DNA of 64,000 nucleotides from Natrinema gari JCM 14663 (GTDB lineage: Archaea > Halobacteriota > Halobacteria > Halobacteriales > Natrialbaceae), in assembly GCF_000337175.1 (NCBI RefSeq), contig NZ_AOIJ01000052.1, positions 1-64,000 on the forward strand. The letters run 5' to 3'. Positions 51,819-61,396 of this stretch are shown piece after piece. The position numbers and the translations under genes were made by a program. How positions within the stretch are numbered: position 1 is the stretch's first letter; every line of letters starts with the position of its first letter. The notes beneath the pieces are model-generated. The model did no database searches and was not told the origin of the DNA. It saw nothing but the letters and a program-made list of their open reading frames with translations.

Positions 51819-52215
51819 CCGTCCTCGAGACGGCGGCAACGCCGACCGTCGCCGGCGTCGACCGGACGGAACGCTACACTCGACCGACGTTCGCACGGTT
51901 TGCTCGCCGTCGAGTGACGACATCACACGTCGCCCAACGGTGGATCCACCGGTTCCTCGCGGTCCCGTGTTCCGCCGGGCTCGGTCGCGTTGGGCACCAG
52001 TAGATTTAAATTAAGTAGAATGTTACCACCCAATAGGAATACGTGGCGCTGAGCCGTCACGGTCCGAGTGTCCGTCGATCGGGCGGCTTCGACCTGTGCG
52101 TCGTCGAAGCCGCCAATGTCGTCGTCCGGTACGACTCGCCGCCCTCCCCCGTGCCGGATACTCGCCCGCTCGCGGCTCGCGATCGCTTGCCCCCTGAGAC
52201 GGAGGAGAGCCACCG
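51819..52215. other. Leader/promoter region of the PAP2-family gene
   Basis: The strong AT-rich TTTAAATTAA at 52005-52014 is a probable TATA box, with transcription then starting near 52035 and a leader of about 180 nt before the ATG at 52216. GGAGGAG (52202-52208) is a good ribosome site for that ATG. GTG 52043 opens a 60-codon frame whose TAG overlaps the ATG (ATGGCATTAG). The left part (51819-51999) shows nothing notable. Confidence 0.5.
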
Positions 52216-53067
52216 ATGGCATTAGGTTACGTTACGTTCATTACAATAGCGACCGTCTGCATCGGCGTTACAGCCACTTGCGCGCTCTGTGTCCGCTCTT
52301 CGGCGCTCCCGCGAACGATTGCCGAACTCGAGAACCGGGCCCGGGAGCTCGCGCCCTATCTCGGCGTCACGCTGCTGGTGTTATTGGTGAAGCGATGGAC
52401 GCATTACCGCAGGCTGGAGCTCTCGTATGCGCTCGACTGGAACATTACCGCAGAGATCTACGCCGTGGAGGGCTCGTTCGTCGCCGGCCTGCAGTCGATC
52501 GTTCCCGACACGCTGATCGGCTTTTTCTCCGCGATGTACATGTTCGGGTTCCCGTACCTGCTGGTGTCCGCCCTCGTCCTCTACTTCCTGTTGGCGACCC
52601 AGCGGCGCTTCAAGCAACTGCTCGTCGCGTACGCCCTCAACACCCTGGTTGGATCGATCTTCTATACGCTGTTTATCGCCTACGGCCCGCGCAATCATCT
52701 GTCGACCGTCAACGGGCTCATGTACGAGTTCTACCCGCAGACACAGGAACTCACGGCGGAGGTGTCGGCGAACACGAACGTCTTTCCGTCGCTCCACACG
52801 TCGCTGGCGGTTATCGTCGCGATATTCGCCTGGCGGTCGCGTCGGGACTACCCCAGATGGTTCCCGATCGCGTCGGTCGTCGCCACCCTCGTCGTCTTCT
52901 CGACGATGTATCTGGGGATTCACTGGTTGATCGACGTCATCGCGGGCGTCGTCCTCGGTGTCTGGTGTGTCCTCACCGCCGAGCGACTCGTCGCCCGCGC
53001 GGAGGGTGAGCCCGTTTCCGCGTCGGACGACCGCGAGACGGGTCTCACGACCGAACTGAACGACTGA
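52216..53067 (+). CDS. PAP2-superfamily membrane phosphatase/transferase
   Basis: This 283-residue membrane protein has about six spans and the two C-terminal PAP2 motifs: FPSLHTSLAVIVA with the catalytic His, and YLGIHWLIDVIAGVV with the second His and Asp. The first motif (KxxxxxxRP) is not clear (KRWTHYRRLE is the nearest). It resembles Aur1/inositol-phosphotransferase-like members that work on lipid headgroups, so transfer from a phospholipid or isoprenoid phosphate hydrolysis is plausible. The ATG at 52216 follows a GGAGGAG ribosome site; the acidic tail is cytoplasmic. Confidence 0.8.
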   Translation: MALGYVTFITIATVCIGVTATCALCVRSSALPRTIAELENRARELAPYLGVTLLVLLVKRWTHYRRLELSYALDWNITAEIYAVEGSFVAGLQSIVPDTLIGFFSAMYMFGFPYLLVSALVLYFLLATQRRFKQLLVAYALNTLVGSIFYTLFIAYGPRNHLSTVNGLMYEFYPQTQELTAEVSANTNVFPSLHTSLAVIVAIFAWRSRRDYPRWFPIASVVATLVVFSTMYLGIHWLIDVIAGVVLGVWCVLTAERLVARAEGEPVSASDDRETGLTTELND

Positions 53068-53135
53068 GCCGTTCCCCGCTCGCTCGAGTACTGCGCGTGG
53101 CCGATCATCACCCGGCCGCCGGATCGCGCGGCTGC

Positions 53136-55595
53136 TCAGCCCGTGTAGTCGCTTCCGATGACTTCCCGAATCCGCTCGGCGGTCACTGTCCCCACGCCGT
53201 CCGCTTCCTGTAACTCGTCTTCGGTCGCGGTCATCACCGCCTCGACGGTGCCGAACTCCTCGAGTAGCGACCTGGCCGTGACGGGGCCGATTTCGGCGAT
53301 CGAGGAGACCACGTACTCCTGTTGTTCGCTTAGGGTCTTGGTCCCCTTTTCGCCGTGGACCGATACTTCTCGGTCGGCGGTCTCCTGTTCCCGGCCGGCG
53401 ATCACCGCGAGCAGTTCGGTCGTGTCGTCCTCGTCGTCGGTCCGCAGGACGCTCGCCCCGAAGTCGACCGCGAGACTCGAGAGCGCCCCCCGGACTGCGT
53501 TCGGGTGGACGTCCCGCTGTTCGTACAGCCCCTCGCCCTCGACGATCACGATCGGCCGCGAGTAGTGGCGGGCCATCGCGCCGACCTGTTCGAAGACGGA
53601 GCGGTCGCCGCCGACCAGCGAGTCGACGAAGTCCGCGACGGACTTGCGCTCGACGACGACCCGATCGGAGAGGACGTAGTCGCCGACCTCGAGCGTCTCG
53701 AGGCTGATCTCGTACGCCTCGCGTCGCGAGAGGTCGCGGGCGATGTTCGCGTCCATCTCCCGCTGGTCGGCGACGACCGCGACGGTGTCGCCGTCGGCGT
53801 GTGGGTCGTGGGTCTCGACGTCCCCCTCGATCCCGTCCGCCCCGTCTCCAGGTTCCTGATTACGACGTGTTTCCGAGTTGTTGTCTCCGAATTCCTGCAG
53901 TCCCGGCCCCGCTGCAACCCCCTCGCTTCCGCTGGCGGAATCGCCGACGGCGTCGGTGTTTCCGTCGGTCCCGTCTCCTTTCACTCCGCCCTCGCCTGCT
54001 CCCTCGAAATCGGTCAGTGACTGTTGTGAGTCGTCGAGTTCCTCGGCGATTTCGGGGGCCAGTCCTTTCAGTTCGCGCAGTTCCGACTCCATCTCCTTCT
54101 CGCGCCGCCGCGAGATCCAGAAGTAGGCCTCGTCGCGGGTGTCTTCCGCCATGAGGACGACGACCCGTCCCTCTGTCTGTCGACCCGTCCGCCCCTTCCG
54201 CTGGATCGAGCGGATCGCCGTCGGTACGGGCTCGTAGAAGAGTACGAGGTCGACCTCGGGCACGTCCAGCCCCTCCTCGGCGACCGATGTCGAGACGAGC
54301 ACCTCGAACTCGCCGGCACGAAACTCGTCTAAGACCGCCTGTTGTTGCGTCTGGGTCATCCCGTCGGAGCCGTCGCGGTCGCCCTGTCCGACGAACCGCT
54401 TCGTGTCGAAGCTTTCCGAGAGGAAGTCAGTCAGCGCCTCCGCCGTGTCGCGGGACTCGGTGAAAACGATCACCCGCTCGCCACCCTCGAGTCCCAGCGT
54501 TTCCGCGAGCAACATGCGCGCTTTGCTGTATTTGGGATGGATCTCGTCGAAGCGCTCGGCTTTCCGCATGGCCTCGCGCACGCGCGGATCGGAGACCATC
54601 CGCTGGCTGGCCTTCGACGCGCCCGAGGTCCGGGCCTGATTGCGCTGGCGCTCGAAGTACCGCCGGAGCGCCTCGACGCTCTGGGTCTCGACCAGCGTGA
54701 CGGCCTGCCGGAGCTTCATCACTTCGGCGTGGATCGACATCCCTTCGAACCCCTCCGACTGGTCGTTGTTGATCAACGTTTGCAACTCAGCCCGCATCCG
54801 ATTGAGGTCCTTCTGGGACTGATCGGGCTGGGTCGAACTCGCGACTCCGAGTTCCTTGAGTTTCTCGAGGCGCTCTTTGATGACCTCGTTCAGGGCGTCG
54901 CGGATCTCGAGGACCGCGTCGGGCAGGTCGATGCGCTCCCACTCGACCTCGGTGTCGTGGGTGAACTCGTCGACGTCGGCGTCCTCCTCGGTCATCACCT
55001 CGACCTCGTCGATGCCGAGGTTTTCACAGACCTCGAGAATGGCCTCCTCGTCGCCGCCGGGCGAGGCGCTCATCCCTGTCACGAGCGGCCGCTTGGCGTC
55101 GGCGTGGTAGCGCTCGGCGATGTAGTTGTACGCGTAGTCGCCGGTCGCCCGGTGGCACTCGTCGAAGGTGGCGTGGGTCACGTCGGCGAGCGAGATCCGG
55201 CTCCCGACGAGGTCGTTCTCGATCACCTGCGGCGTCGCCATCACGACCGTCGCCGACTCCCACGTCGCGGCGCGGTCGTCCGGGCTCACGTCGCCGGTGA
55301 AGACGACGATCTCCTCGTCTGAGAGCTGCAGCGCTTCGCGGTAGAAGTCCGCGTGCTGTTGGACGAGCGGTTTCGTCGGCGCGAGCATCAATGACTTCCC
55401 GCCGACCTCCTCGAGTCGCCGTGCGGTGACGAGCAGGCTCACCGTCGTCTTCCCCAGCCCCGTCGGGAGACAGACGAGCGTGTGGTGGTTCGCGGCCGTC
55501 CCCGCGAGTTTCAACTGGTAGAGTCGCCGCTCTAAAAAGCCGGGCTCGAGGAGCGGATGCTCAATAGAGGCGACGTCCTCATCCGTCGTAGCCAT
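53136..55595 (-). CDS. hef: Hef helicase-nuclease
   Basis: This 819-residue fork-processing enzyme joins an SF2 helicase (motif I LPTGLGKTT; motif II DECH in FDECHRATGDY; motif VI QRKGRTGRQ) to an XPF-type nuclease. The nuclease motif is VVERKSVADFVDSL preceded by GDYVLSDR, so the ERKxxxD core is intact, and tandem helix-hairpin-helix elements end the protein (EIGPVTARSLLEEFGTVEAV, ADGVGTVTAERIREV). Between the domains an acidic linker contains QQSLTDF, a PCNA-interaction-like peptide. The start at 55595 (MATTDEDVAS) matches the family; the upstream frame does not. Confidence 0.93.
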   Translation of the reverse strand: MATTDEDVASIEHPLLEPGFLERRLYQLKLAGTAANHHTLVCLPTGLGKTTVSLLVTARRLEEVGGKSLMLAPTKPLVQQHADFYREALQLSDEEIVVFTGDVSPDDRAATWESATVVMATPQVIENDLVGSRISLADVTHATFDECHRATGDYAYNYIAERYHADAKRPLVTGMSASPGGDEEAILEVCENLGIDEVEVMTEEDADVDEFTHDTEVEWERIDLPDAVLEIRDALNEVIKERLEKLKELGVASSTQPDQSQKDLNRMRAELQTLINNDQSEGFEGMSIHAEVMKLRQAVTLVETQSVEALRRYFERQRNQARTSGASKASQRMVSDPRVREAMRKAERFDEIHPKYSKARMLLAETLGLEGGERVIVFTESRDTAEALTDFLSESFDTKRFVGQGDRDGSDGMTQTQQQAVLDEFRAGEFEVLVSTSVAEEGLDVPEVDLVLFYEPVPTAIRSIQRKGRTGRQTEGRVVVLMAEDTRDEAYFWISRRREKEMESELRELKGLAPEIAEELDDSQQSLTDFEGAGEGGVKGDGTDGNTDAVGDSASGSEGVAAGPGLQEFGDNNSETRRNQEPGDGADGIEGDVETHDPHADGDTVAVVADQREMDANIARDLSRREAYEISLETLEVGDYVLSDRVVVERKSVADFVDSLVGGDRSVFEQVGAMARHYSRPIVIVEGEGLYEQRDVHPNAVRGALSSLAVDFGASVLRTDDEDDTTELLAVIAGREQETADREVSVHGEKGTKTLSEQQEYVVSSIAEIGPVTARSLLEEFGTVEAVMTATEDELQEADGVGTVTAERIREVIGSDYTG

Positions 55596-56068
55596 TACCG
55601 GCTGTTCATCGTCGCCGCGAATAAGGATTCCCGTACCGTGGTGAAAGTAAACGAAGACGGCTCCGCCTCTGTCGACCTCGAATCGGCGGTCCGATTCCGT
55701 CGTCGACACGACCGATACGGGACTCCAGACCAGTCGCTGTACTTGTCACCCCTGCCCGCCGTTTGGTGCCCATCAACTGCCGCTCGAGAGCGGTCGATCG
55801 CCGGTCGTCGTCCGCCCAACTCGGCTAGAGCTCTTCGACCCGCTCGGTCTGACACAATGCATCGGAGACACGATCGCGCTGTGACCGTCGAATTGACGGT
55901 TTTCGGTTGTCCATGACGATCGACGATCCGAGCGCGACTGCGGTCGTCCATCGGGTGCCCCACAACGCGTAGCCTCCGTCGGTAAGGCTCGTTCCCACCC
56001 GTCGCCATCGGCCGGGTCCGTAGTCGATCCCGCACGTGATCCCATTATAATTCCGCCGGTGACGTAGG
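55596..56068. other. Intergenic region, 473 bp
   Basis: I see no supported gene in either strand. ATTATAA at 56044-56050 is the TATA box of the tspO gene. An open frame from 55557 on the plus strand overlaps hef and has no family resemblance. The GC content is lower than in the genes but no repeat or palindrome stands out. Confidence 0.5.
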
Positions 56069-56575
56069 ATGCGTATGGCGTTCCGATCGATCACCCACCG
56101 CCTCCCGGACGGCGGCTCGATCCTCACCGCGATCGGCTTCATCCTGCTTGTCAACATCGTCGGCGCGGCTCCCAGCGTGTTCTCTTCGCCCGACACGCCG
56201 TGGTTCCGCGCCCTCGAGAAACCGTGGTTCTACCCACCAACGATCGCGTTCCCTGTCGTCTGGACGCTCCTCTTTACCCTCCTTGGCATCGCGCTATGGC
56301 TCGTCTGGCGCAGCGACGCCGACGGGCGTCGCCTCGCGCTCGGTGCCTTCGTCCTCCAACTGCTGTTCAACGTCGCCTGGACGCCCGCCTTCTTCGCGCT
56401 CGAGGCCCCGCTGGTCGCGCTAGGGATCATCGTCGTCCTCTGGGGACTCGTCGTCGGAACGATCCTCGCCGTTCGGCGGGTCGATCGGCGCGCTGCGGCG
56501 TTGCTGCTCCCGTATCTCGCGTGGGTGACGTTCGCGGCCGTCCTCAATTTCGAGCTCTGGCGGTTGAATGCCTGA
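56069..56575 (+). CDS. tspO: TspO/MBR-family membrane protein
   Basis: This 168-residue, five-span protein of the translocator/benzodiazepine-receptor family binds porphyrins and other tetrapyrroles. It has the family pattern PWFRALEKPWFYPPTIAFPV, then VVWTLLFTLLGIALWLVWRS, FNVAWTPAFFALEAPL and PYLAWVTFAAVLNFELWRLN, with tryptophans and the Pro-rich loop 1 preserved. The ATG at 56069 (or 56075) lies about 25 bp after ATTATAA, consistent with leaderless translation. Confidence 0.9.
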   Translation: MRMAFRSITHRLPDGGSILTAIGFILLVNIVGAAPSVFSSPDTPWFRALEKPWFYPPTIAFPVVWTLLFTLLGIALWLVWRSDADGRRLALGAFVLQLLFNVAWTPAFFALEAPLVALGIIVVLWGLVVGTILAVRRVDRRAAALLLPYLAWVTFAAVLNFELWRLNA

Positions 56576-56620
56576 CCCGGTGTCACAGCCGAACGACCGG
56601 GATGGCGGCCCGGCTCGAGG

Positions 56621-57211
56621 TTACATCGACACCGGCGTGAACTCGAGGACGAGATACGCCAGACAGGCGGCGTAGATCGGGATCGTCAGGTTGTCGTCGA
56701 TGATGTAAGTACGGATCTCGACCGTCACGCCGTCGGCGAGTGTCGCGCCCGCCGCTGCGAGCAGCGCCGCCGTGATCGGCAGGAACGGGAGCGCGATGAG
56801 CGTCGAAACGAGGAACATCGTGCCCAGCACCTTCGGTGATTTGACCCGCTGGAGGCTGTTGTCCGAGACGGCCCCGCTGATCGGGTCGCCGAGCGCGAGC
56901 ATCAACATCGCGGGCAGCGCGATCGTCGGTTCGAAGCCCACCACGACGGCGGCCATGCTAATCAGGTAGAGCGCGTATGCCGCGGGGTTGTCCTGTTCGT
57001 ACTCGCGGGTGAGGACGTCGTAGAGCCGCCAGTCGAGCCCGATCTGGAGTCGTAGGAACTCGAGAACGAGCGCGCCGGCCGCGAGGACGACCATGAGGAT
57101 CCGAAACCGGGGCCACGTCAGCCCGAGTTCGAGATAGTTGGCGAGCAGATAGAGGGCGACCAGCCCCGAACCGCTGGCGTGGACGAGTCGCCGCTTCAGT
57201 TCGTCAGCCAT
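56621..57211 (-). CDS. Dolichol-kinase-like CTP-transferase family membrane protein
   Basis: This 196-residue, six-span protein starts MADELKRRLVHASGSGLVAL. The region DPISGAVSDNSLQRVKSPKV has Asp-Pro-x-x and the conserved basic Lys-Ser of dolichol kinases and phosphatidate-cytidylyltransferase-like proteins. The family phosphorylates polyprenols with CTP and supplies lipid carriers for N-glycosylation, which fits archaea. An extra ATG just upstream at 57214 is possible. Confidence 0.78.
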   Translation of the reverse strand: MADELKRRLVHASGSGLVALYLLANYLELGLTWPRFRILMVVLAAGALVLEFLRLQIGLDWRLYDVLTREYEQDNPAAYALYLISMAAVVVGFEPTIALPAMLMLALGDPISGAVSDNSLQRVKSPKVLGTMFLVSTLIALPFLPITAALLAAAGATLADGVTVEIRTYIIDDNLTIPIYAACLAYLVLEFTPVSM

Positions 57212-57404
57212 CATGTCCTGCGTTGGGAGAGGTGACCTTCAGTCCGTCGGTTAGTTCTCCCGAGAGGTATATAGTGTTTAAGTGCGCGCCGGCGACCGAC
57301 GCCGATTTCGCTGTGCGCCGTCGCGTGTCGTTCGTCCGTAACGTGATACCGAAATCGCTCACACCCCGCGCAAAACGCTCTCTCCGCAACGCGAGTGCCG
57401 TCGC

Positions 57405-59189
57405 TTACTCCTCGAGATCGTCGAACGCGAGATCGCCGGCGCGAATCGCCGACAGCGTCTCGGGCAGCTCGTCGATCGCGAGTCGCTTCTGGTTCGTCGA
57501 GTCGCGTTCGCGGACCGTGACGCCACCTTCGTCCTGTTCGATACTCTCGTAATCCACCGTCACGCAAAACGGCGTGCCGACCTCGTCCTGGCGGCGGTAG
57601 CGCCGACCGATATTCCCCGAGTCGTCGTACGTGACCGATAGGCCTGCCTCGCGGAGGTCCGCGGCGATGTCCCGTGCCGCGTCCTCGAGTTCGTCGTCGT
57701 TTTGCAGGGGGAAGACGCCGACGAACGTAGGTGCGACCTCCGGATCGAGTTCGAGGAAGGTCCGTTCTTCGCCGGCGACCTCGTCCTCGCGGTAGGCGTG
57801 GTGGAGGACGGTGTAGACCAGCCGGTCGACCCCGAAGGAGGGTTCGATCACATGCGGGATGATGTGTTCGCCCGCTTCCGTTTGTTCCTCGACGGCGAAG
57901 CCGGTCTTCTCAACGGGGATCTCGTGGCGTTCGCCCTCGAGTTCGATCTCGACCGTGTCGCCGTCGAACGCCGACCGGTCCCGTTCGGCGAGGGCCTCGA
58001 GTTCCCCGACGACGGCCTGTGCGTCGCCGCCGAACTCCGGCCCGAGGTAGCTCATGTCGGGATCAACCGTCGCGCGCTCGACGGTTTTGGGCTCGTCGTA
58101 CTGCTTGAAGATCGTAAAGCGGTCGCCGGAGTGTTCGGCGTGTTTCGAGAGATCGTAATCGCTCCGGTAGGCGAAGCCGGCCATCTCGATCCAGTTGCCG
58201 TCTATTTCGCTCTCCGCGTCCCAGCAGTCCGCCGCGTAGTGGGCGCGTTCGCCCGGGAGATGCTGTCGGAACCGGAACCGGTCCATGTCGACGCCGACAG
58301 CTTCGTACCAGGGTTTCGCGACGCCGAGGAAGTACGCGACCCACGGACTGGCGATGGTTCCGTCGTCGACGGCCGCACCGATCGTCGTCCGTATCTCCTC
58401 CCCATCGTCGCTGTGCTGCTCGCTGGCGGGGTAGAGCGTCACCTCGACGTCCTCGACGCTCTCGAGGTCCGGCTCGTCCTCCTCGGGGTCGATGAAGTAC
58501 TCGAGTTCCGCCTGCGTGAATTCGCGGGTGCGGATGATCGAGCGCCGGGGGCTGATCTCGTTGCGGTAAGCGCGGCCGATCTGGGTCACGCCGAAGGGGA
58601 GCTGGTTGCGCGCGTACTCCTTGAGCCGCGGGAATTCGACAAAGATACCCTGTGCGGTCTCAGGGCGCATGTAGCCGGGGTCGGAGTCGCCGGGACCGAT
58701 GTTCGTCGCGAACATGAGGTTGAACGAGTCGACGGCCTGTCCCGCGAGCCCTGCACCGCAGGCGGGACAGACGAGTTCGTACTCGGCGATGACCTCCTCG
58801 ACCTCGGGAATGGGGAGGCTCTCCGCGTCTTCGTAGTCGGTGTTGTCCTCGACGACGTGGTCCGCGCGGTGACTCTCGCCGCAGTCGGGACACTCGACGA
58901 GCATGTCGTCGAAGCCGTCGAGATGGCCCGAAGCCTCGAAGACGGGTTCGGGCATGATCGTCGGTGCGTCGATCTCCATGTTGCCTTCCGCGACCGCGAA
59001 GCGATCCCGCCAGGCGTCCTCGACGTTGCCCTTCAGCGCCGCGCCCTGGGGGCCGAAGGTGTAGAAGCCGCCGACGCCGCCGTACGCCCCCGCGGACTGG
59101 AAGAAGTAGCCCCGCCGTTTGGCCAGTTCGACCAGTTTCTCGCTCGTCGATTCGGCCGCGTTCGCCGCCGCGTGGTCGTGCTCACTCAT
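57405..59189 (-). CDS. glyS: Glycine--tRNA ligase
   Basis: This 594-residue class II aminoacyl-tRNA synthetase is of the archaeal/eukaryotic alpha2 type. Motif 1 lies near GGFYTFGPQGAALKGNVEDA, an insertion with a zinc site (CPDCGESH and CPACGAGL) follows, motif 2 is IGRAYRNEISPRRSIIRTRE and motif 3 is PSFGVDRLVYTVLHHA. The anticodon-binding domain is at the end (LREAGLSVTYDDSGNIGRRY). The start is ATG 59189, which overlaps the upstream CBS gene by 8 bp, so they form one transcript. Confidence 0.94.
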   Translation of the reverse strand: MSEHDHAAANAAESTSEKLVELAKRRGYFFQSAGAYGGVGGFYTFGPQGAALKGNVEDAWRDRFAVAEGNMEIDAPTIMPEPVFEASGHLDGFDDMLVECPDCGESHRADHVVEDNTDYEDAESLPIPEVEEVIAEYELVCPACGAGLAGQAVDSFNLMFATNIGPGDSDPGYMRPETAQGIFVEFPRLKEYARNQLPFGVTQIGRAYRNEISPRRSIIRTREFTQAELEYFIDPEEDEPDLESVEDVEVTLYPASEQHSDDGEEIRTTIGAAVDDGTIASPWVAYFLGVAKPWYEAVGVDMDRFRFRQHLPGERAHYAADCWDAESEIDGNWIEMAGFAYRSDYDLSKHAEHSGDRFTIFKQYDEPKTVERATVDPDMSYLGPEFGGDAQAVVGELEALAERDRSAFDGDTVEIELEGERHEIPVEKTGFAVEEQTEAGEHIIPHVIEPSFGVDRLVYTVLHHAYREDEVAGEERTFLELDPEVAPTFVGVFPLQNDDELEDAARDIAADLREAGLSVTYDDSGNIGRRYRRQDEVGTPFCVTVDYESIEQDEGGVTVRERDSTNQKRLAIDELPETLSAIRAGDLAFDDLEE

Positions 59190-60036
59190 AGAGTACCTCC
59201 AGTAGATCGACGTCACGGACGACGCCGACGAGGTCCTCGCCCGTGACCATCGGAATCTGCTCGATATCGTTGGTGATCATCCGCTGGGCGGCCTCCTGGA
59301 CCGCCATCTCTGCCGAGACCGTCACGACTTCGTCGGTCATGAACTCCCGAACCAGCCCCGCCGGTAGCTCGATGTCCCGCGTGGGGAGATAGCGACTGCC
59401 GACCGCCTTGATCCCCTCCCAGGACCAATCGTCGTCCTGATCGCCGAAGTTGTCGCCCGTCTCCTCTTCGCCTTCGACGATCCGGGCGACCTCGAGCACG
59501 TCGACTTCCGTGAGGACGCCGCTCATGCGACCGTCGTCGTCGAGTGCAACGGCGTAGGGGACGTTCGCGTAGGAGAGTTCCCGCTCGGCGACGGGCAGGG
59601 GCGTCCCCTCGTAGGTCGTGTTCACGTCCGCGCTCGCGTAGGCCCCGACGGTGCCCTCGGTCGCCTGATCGCCCGTCGCGATCGCGTGGATGATGTCCGT
59701 GACAGTGATGATCCCCTCAAACTCGCCGTCGACGACCGGAACGCGGCGCGCGGTCGCCTCGACCATCGTTCGCGCGACGTCCTCGAGGTTCGTCTCAGCG
59801 GTCGTCGTCGGGACGTCCTCTTCCATCAGCATCACGAGCTGGTCCTCATCGGGCTGCTCGATGAGGCTCTCTCGGGAGATGAGACCGCGGTACTCCGGCC
59901 CGTTGTCGGTCGGTTTGACGACCGGGACGGACGAGAACGACTGTTCTTGCAGGTACTCGAGTACGTCCGAACGAGTACCCGGCAGGTCGGCAGTGACCAC
60001 GTCCTCGCGGGGCGTCATCGCGTCGGCTACGTTCAT
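59182..60036 (-). CDS. CBS-domain protein, four repeats
   Basis: This 284-residue protein has about four CBS motifs, forming two Bateman pairs. The starts look like MNVADAMTPREDVVTADLPG, VPTTTAETNLEDVARTMVEA and LVREFMTDEVVTVSAEMAVQ. CBS pairs bind adenosyl nucleotides (ATP, AMP, SAM) and sense energy or metal state. No effector domain is fused. It lies directly upstream of glyS and overlaps it by 8 bp, so it might sense nucleotides in connection with translation; that is inference. Confidence 0.87.
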   Translation of the reverse strand: MNVADAMTPREDVVTADLPGTRSDVLEYLQEQSFSSVPVVKPTDNGPEYRGLISRESLIEQPDEDQLVMLMEEDVPTTTAETNLEDVARTMVEATARRVPVVDGEFEGIITVTDIIHAIATGDQATEGTVGAYASADVNTTYEGTPLPVAERELSYANVPYAVALDDDGRMSGVLTEVDVLEVARIVEGEEETGDNFGDQDDDWSWEGIKAVGSRYLPTRDIELPAGLVREFMTDEVVTVSAEMAVQEAAQRMITNDIEQIPMVTGEDLVGVVRDVDLLEVLYE

Positions 60037-60168
60037 ATCCCCACGGTACGGCGAAAATGAGTATAAACCCAGTGTTTCACACCCGATATCGGTTCGACTT
60101 CCGATCGGTCCCGCAGCCGGACAGTCCGATTCGATGAGTTTATATGTATCTGGTTGTCACTCTCACAC

Positions 60169-60330
60169 ATGGCGACGAACCCCCACGCCATGGCGTCCGA
60201 TGAGACGATCGTCGGTTCGATCGACTCGACGGCTACGAGCGACGAGTACGTCATCGCGGACATCTCCGCGGACGGTGCCTGGCTGTCGATGCAGGCAGCT
60301 GACGCACCGACGCTTTCGGCCTGGCGATAA
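60169..60330 (+). CDS. 53-residue haloarchaeal protein, DUF7556-like
   Basis: MATNPHAMASDETIVGSIDS continues to EYVIADISADGAWLSMQAAD and ends SAWR. The pattern (conserved Ala-Asp-Ile-Ser/Asp-x-x-Trp) is common in tiny haloarchaeal proteins (DUF7556 tentatively). TTTATATG (60140-60147) stands about 27 bp before the ATG, so it should be leaderless. It is too short for enzymatic activity. Confidence 0.75.
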   Translation: MATNPHAMASDETIVGSIDSTATSDEYVIADISADGAWLSMQAADAPTLSAWR

Positions 60331-60495
60331 TTAGGAGGGGGTCGTTCCGTGTCTGCATTGTCGTTGCCGGCCACGACAGCTGTTCGAGTCGGCCATCGTT
60401 CGGACGGCGGCTGCCGAACTCACCGCGAGCCAGCCGGTCGCGGTGACGGGTCGGCGACCGCTACCGTTTAGTACGACGCGCCGGTCGCTGCGTCT

Positions 60496-61011
60496 ATGAA
60501 GCGCTCTCGGCCGCCACGGGAGGCGAGTCAGGACTCGAGCGACGAACTCGGACTCGAGCGCGACGGCTCGCGCTTTTCCCCCGTCACTGTCCTCGCGTCG
60601 CTGGTTCCCCGCGCGGTCGCCCGGCGCGTGATCACCGTGTCAGTCACGACCGACCGAGATGTCTACGAGCGTGACGACCCCGTCGAGATCACCGTCACGT
60701 TCGAAAATCGGCTCCCGGTGCCCGTCGAACTCCCGACACCCCGGCAACGGCGCTGGGGCTGGACCGTCGACGGCTACCTCGAGGCCAGCGACGAGCGCCG
60801 GTACACACCGGAGCGGCCCGCGACCTTCGATTTTCGCGGCGGCGAGCGAAAACGAGTCTCGGTGACCTGGAACGGCCGCCTCGAACGGACCGACGGCGAC
60901 TGCCACGAATCAGTCGTCCCTGACGCCGGCGAACACGAGATTCGGGCGTTCGTCGCAACCGCCGAGGGGACGGCTCGGCCGGCGGACGTGATCACGATCC
61001 GACTCGAGTGA
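60496..61011 (+). CDS. Ig-like beta-sandwich haloarchaeal protein
   Basis: This 171-residue protein has a disordered first 30 residues, a short basic helix (RFSPVTVLASLVPRAVARRV), then ITVSVTTDRDVYERDDPVEI and VTFENRLPVPVELPTPRQRR, the start of an Ig-like/BsuPI-type beta domain. It closes with HEIRAFVATAEGTARPADVI. Without signal peptide it should be cytoplasmic. Known only as a haloarchaeal conserved protein to me. Confidence 0.65.
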   Translation: MKRSRPPREASQDSSDELGLERDGSRFSPVTVLASLVPRAVARRVITVSVTTDRDVYERDDPVEITVTFENRLPVPVELPTPRQRRWGWTVDGYLEASDERRYTPERPATFDFRGGERKRVSVTWNGRLERTDGDCHESVVPDAGEHEIRAFVATAEGTARPADVITIRLE

Positions 61012-61396
61012 CACCGGGGCTCTCCCACCGGCGGCGCTGGCCGACCGCTCGCTCTGATCGACAACGATCAATCCATTTGTATTCCCTCTTAGGATTCGTT
61101 ACCCAGTATTCTGATACCGTTCTCGACTCCCGGCTCTCGTCCGGACCGAGTCGGATTCGGACTCAGTGGACCGTCACCCGTTCGTATTGATACCGTTCGC
61201 GATTCGTCCCCTCCTGCGTTTGAACTATTCTCTATTCTGGAACATGTCTTCCCTCCAACTCCGATAATCAACGCCGGTCGACACGACCGAAATGCGGGTC
61301 TGGAATCACTCTCGACCCGGAATGTTACTTCGACGAACATATAAAATTGCATAATTAAAACTTATATTAGTAAACGTGGGCGATGTAGATGCAGCA
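61012..61396. other. AT-richer intergenic region, 385 bp
   Basis: Nothing coding is supported. The left part has two similar words (CTGATACCGTTCTCGA near 61110 and TTGATACCGTTCGCGA near 61187). The right end is strongly AT-rich (61337-61370: AACATATAAAATTGCATAAT onward) and should hold the promoter of the cysteine-rich exported protein. Base composition differs from the surrounding GC-rich genes. Confidence 0.55.

Noticed and set aside
49377-51926. Malate dehydrogenase frame continuing far upstream to 51926
   Set aside because: Family sequence begins at ATG 50291 with a TATA box before it. The upstream part is antisense to two plus-strand genes.
55557-55916. Plus-strand frame starting inside hef
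   Set aside because: The first 13 codons are antisense to hef, the rest lies in an AT-rich gap, and no family resemblance could be seen.
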